Source: Rikenellaceae bacterium
Lineage (GTDB): Bacteria; Bacteroidota; Bacteroidia; Bacteroidales; Rikenellaceae
Length of the DNA: 64,000 nt
Assembly: GCA_015060075.1 (NCBI GenBank)
Contig: SUZE01000008.1
Span: forward strand, 17,715-81,714
Direction: 5' to 3'
In this document: in pieces, positions 61,780-64,000 of the stretch
Layout: every line of letters starts with the position of its first letter
Position numbering within the stretch: the stretch's first letter is position 1
Position numbers and translations under genes: made by a program
Notes under the pieces: model-generated
Database searches by the model: none
Told to the model about the DNA's origin: nothing
What the model saw: the letters and a program-made list of their open reading frames with translations, nothing else

Positions 61780-62634
61780 ATGAATATATTGGTTACTGGA
61801 GCTAATGGTCAGTTGGGTCAGGAGTTAAGAATCTTGCCAAATACTGATGCTATATATTTCTTTACTGATGTTGAGGAATTGGATATTACGAACAAGGAGG
61901 ATGTTCGACACTTTGTTGATAGTAATCAGATAGAAGTTATAATTAATTGTGCAGCATACACCGATGTCAATAAAGCAGAGGAAGAGTCCGCCAAAGCAGA
62001 GCAAATAAATACTCACGCTGTTGCAAACCTTGCCAATGTAGCAAAGAAGAGTGGAGCAACACTGATACATATCTCTACGGACTATGTATTTGGCAATAAT
62101 TCTATCAATGAGCCAATAAAAGAGGACGCTGCTACTAATCCAATGGGGGTATATGGTCGCACAAAATTTGATGGCGAAGAGGAAATTATAAAGTCTGGTT
62201 GCCGATATATCATAATTCGTACAGCATGGCTTTATTCCTCGTATGGAAAAAACTTTGTTAAGACTATATTGCGCCTTGCACAAGAGAAAGACTCGATAAA
62301 TGTGGTTTATGACCAAGTTGGAACTCCGACCTATGCGGGGGACTTGGCTTTGGTGATTAAGATGATTGCTGAGAGCGAGCTTCGCCATATACAAGGAGTT
62401 TATCATTTTTCTAATGAGGGAGCTATCTCTTGGTATGACTTTGCCCAGGCTATTGTTGAATTAGGCGGAGTTAAATGCAATATTATCCCATGTAAGACAG
62501 AAGATTTCGGTAGTACAGTGGAGCGACCTCACTATTCGGTGCTCGATAAGACAAAGATTAAACAAACACTTGGAATGAGCATCCCATATTGGAAAGACTC
62601 TCTTAAAGAGTGCTTATCTAAAATCAATGGTTAA
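61780..62634 (+). CDS. rfbD: dTDP-4-dehydrorhamnose reductase
   Basis: Last step, NAD(P)H-dependent reduction to dTDP-rhamnose. 284 aa extended short-chain dehydrogenase: G-A-N-G-Q-L-G-Q-E near residue 7, S-T-D-Y-V-F near 103, and Y-G-R-T-K catalytic pair near 127-131. More AT-rich than rfbA/C. It overlaps rfbB by 8 bp. Confidence 0.95.
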   Translation: MNILVTGANGQLGQELRILPNTDAIYFFTDVEELDITNKEDVRHFVDSNQIEVIINCAAYTDVNKAEEESAKAEQINTHAVANLANVAKKSGATLIHISTDYVFGNNSINEPIKEDAATNPMGVYGRTKFDGEEEIIKSGCRYIIIRTAWLYSSYGKNFVKTILRLAQEKDSINVVYDQVGTPTYAGDLALVIKMIAESELRHIQGVYHFSNEGAISWYDFAQAIVELGGVKCNIIPCKTEDFGSTVERPHYSVLDKTKIKQTLGMSIPYWKDSLKECLSKING

Positions 62635-63775
62635 TAATTCCTCAAGAAATATAGTTATCACGGGTGGAGCTGGTTTTATCGGCTCGCATGTAGTCCGTCT
62701 ATTTGTAAATAAATATCCTGACTACAACATTATCAATCTCGATAAACTCACCTATGCAGGTAATTTGGAAAATCTCAGAGATATTGAGAATAAGCCCAAT
62801 TACAAGTTCGTAAAGATGGATATTTGCGATTTCGATGCATTTTATAAACTGATGCAGGAGGAGAAGATTGATGGCATTATCCACCTTGCAGCCGAGAGCC
62901 ATGTAGACCGTTCCATTAAAGACCCATTCACATTTGCTCGTACGAATGTGATGGGTACCTTGTCGCTACTTCAAGCCGCAAAACTCTATTGGGAGTCGCT
63001 GCCTGAGGGCTACGAAGGCAAGCGTTTCTACCATATTTCGACCGATGAGGTGTATGGCGCATTGGAGATGAATCACCCCGAAGGTATAGAGCCTCCATTT
63101 AAGACTACGGCATCTTCGAGTGAACACCATTTGGCGTATGGGGATGAATTTTTCTACGAAACGACCAAATATAATCCTCACTCGCCATATTCGGCAGCGA
63201 AAGCATCGAGTGACCACTTTGTACGTGCCTACCACGACACTTACGGTATGCCTACAATCGTTACCAACTGCTCGAATAACTATGGTCCATACCAATTCCC
63301 AGAGAAGTTGATACCACTCTTTATCAATAACATTCGTCATCGCAAACCACTGCCTGTATATGGCAAGGGTGAGAATGTGAGAGATTGGCTCTATGTAGAG
63401 GACCATGCACGGGCTATTGATGTGATTTTCCATAATGGAAAGGTTGCCGAGACCTATAATATCGGAGGCTTCAATGAGTGGAAGAATATCGACCTTATCA
63501 AGGTTATGATAAAGACCGTGGATAGAATATTGGGTAATCCGGAGGGCTATTCACTTGATTTGATAACATATGTAACCGACCGCTTAGGACATGATGCACG
63601 TTATGCAATTGACTCGACCAAACTCCAAAAGGAACTTGGTTGGGAACCATCGTTGCAGTTTGAGGAGGGCATCGAAAAAACAGTACGTTGGTACCTTGAC
63701 CACCAAGAGTGGATGGACAACATCACCTCAGGTGACTACCAAAAGTATTACGAGGAGATGTATAAAGAGAGATGA
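62627..63775 (+). CDS. rfbB: dTDP-glucose 4,6-dehydratase
   Basis: Second step of dTDP-rhamnose synthesis. 382 aa: G-G-A-G-F-I-G-S-H near residue 13, H-L-A-A-E-S-H-V-D-R-S near 85, S-T-D-E-V-Y-G near 140 and Y-S-A-A-K-A-S-S-D catalytic pair near 190. Slightly longer than E. coli RmlB because of a Bacteroidetes-type insert around 145-175. Last gene of the polysaccharide operon; a strong terminator follows 67 bp downstream. Confidence 0.97.
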   Translation: MVNNSSRNIVITGGAGFIGSHVVRLFVNKYPDYNIINLDKLTYAGNLENLRDIENKPNYKFVKMDICDFDAFYKLMQEEKIDGIIHLAAESHVDRSIKDPFTFARTNVMGTLSLLQAAKLYWESLPEGYEGKRFYHISTDEVYGALEMNHPEGIEPPFKTTASSSEHHLAYGDEFFYETTKYNPHSPYSAAKASSDHFVRAYHDTYGMPTIVTNCSNNYGPYQFPEKLIPLFINNIRHRKPLPVYGKGENVRDWLYVEDHARAIDVIFHNGKVAETYNIGGFNEWKNIDLIKVMIKTVDRILGNPEGYSLDLITYVTDRLGHDARYAIDSTKLQKELGWEPSLQFEEGIEKTVRWYLDHQEWMDNITSGDYQKYYEEMYKER

Positions 63776-63842
63776 TGACGCCAAAAGTGGCGCTTGGCTA
63801 AAATGTAATTGCCTATAAATTGGGGGATTACAGTGATATTTA

Positions 63843-63883
63843 AGAGGTTAGTAGAAACCAATTTCTACTAACCTCTATTTTTT
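63843..63883 (+). terminator. Terminator of the polysaccharide operon
   Basis: 15-bp perfect stem (AGAGGTTAGTAGAAA and its complement, CCAA loop), followed by ATTTTTT. It can also serve mnmE from the other strand. Confidence 0.92.
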
Positions 63884-63919
63884 ATAAAGTATCTGGCAGT
63901 GGGCGTTAATGTGCCAAAA

Positions 63920-64000
63920 TTATTTGCCGATGCAGAAGCGGCTGAATACATTTTTTAATATATCATCGCTGGTGATTTTTCCTGTGATTTCTGCAAGGGA
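63920..64000 (-). CDS. mnmE: tRNA modification GTPase MnmE, C-terminal fragment (cut by window end)
   Basis: The last 26 codons read on the minus strand give S-L-A-E-I-T-G-K-I-T-S-D-D-I-L-K, then V-F-S-R-F-C-I-G-K and a stop. The terminal F-C-I-G-K with its Cys is the hallmark of MnmE, which with MnmG modifies U34 of certain tRNAs. The rest of the gene is beyond the window. Confidence 0.93.
   Translation of the reverse strand, partial: SLAEITGKITSDDILKNVFSRFCIGK

Overview
The window looks like a chromosomal segment of a Bacteroidales bacterium. The evidence is repeated -7 boxes of the Bacteroidetes type (TAnnTTTG), no obvious Shine-Dalgarno sequences, Bacteroidetes-typical families (DUF4301, DUF4924, DUF5723, WbqC, an enlarged IspG) and a UpxY-led capsule locus. 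A Rikenellaceae/Alistipes-like host is my guess; the genus cannot be fixed from sequence alone.

Layout. 1-1640: a large serine recombinase, probably the edge of an integrated element, whose last codons run into the 3' end of a tRNA-Leu(UAG). 1.7-45.7 kb: core chromosome in short operons. These are: an FAD oxidoreductase; gdhA; surE plus a two-component system; a 0.6 kb non-coding repeat region and tRNA-Leu(CAG); lepA; an acyl-CoA synthetase; an ORF6N protein; tRNA-Gly(CCC) and a tRNA remnant; DUF4301; an unfamiliar operon of pseudo-receiver, two membrane proteins and cysQ; cvpA-rsgA-trmH-apbE; a GH2-like protein without its catalytic glutamates; WbqC; ispG/recG (divergent); envelope proteins; rubredoxin (52 aa); DUF4924; pcrA-GT2-nth; nrnA and an ABC exporter; a WYL regulator; an outer-membrane protein/giant-lipoprotein pair; uvrC; and fba. 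46.3-63.8 kb: one co-directional surface polysaccharide locus (upxY, wzx, pyruvyl transferase, FrhB-like Fe-S protein, polymerase, wecB, glycosyltransferases, a broken MBOAT acyltransferase with its SGNH partner, a nucleotidyltransferase, rfbA-C-D-B), closed by a terminator. The last 81 bases are the C-terminus of mnmE on the minus strand.

How the parts work together. The polysaccharide locus has a plausible division of labour: UpxY for processive transcription, wecB and rfbACDB for UDP-ManNAc and dTDP-rhamnose supply, glycosyltransferases for the repeat unit, pyruvyl and acyl decoration, Wzx/Wzy for export and polymerisation. Several of its genes are visibly AT-rich compared with the core.

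The most unusual signal is not a gene. Thirteen short tracts between 3.2 and 38.1 kb are tandem repeats with a period of exactly 7 nt but at least six different unit sequences. They cluster at stop codons and directly upstream of -7 boxes, give three unrelated proteins the same K-(A/T)-E-N C-terminus, and one lies inside pcrA. None was seen in 38.1-64 kb. A second repeat family (three members) forms long nested hairpins with a conserved apex and non-conserved but self-complementary arms. A 170-bp nested palindrome sits upstream of the capsule locus.
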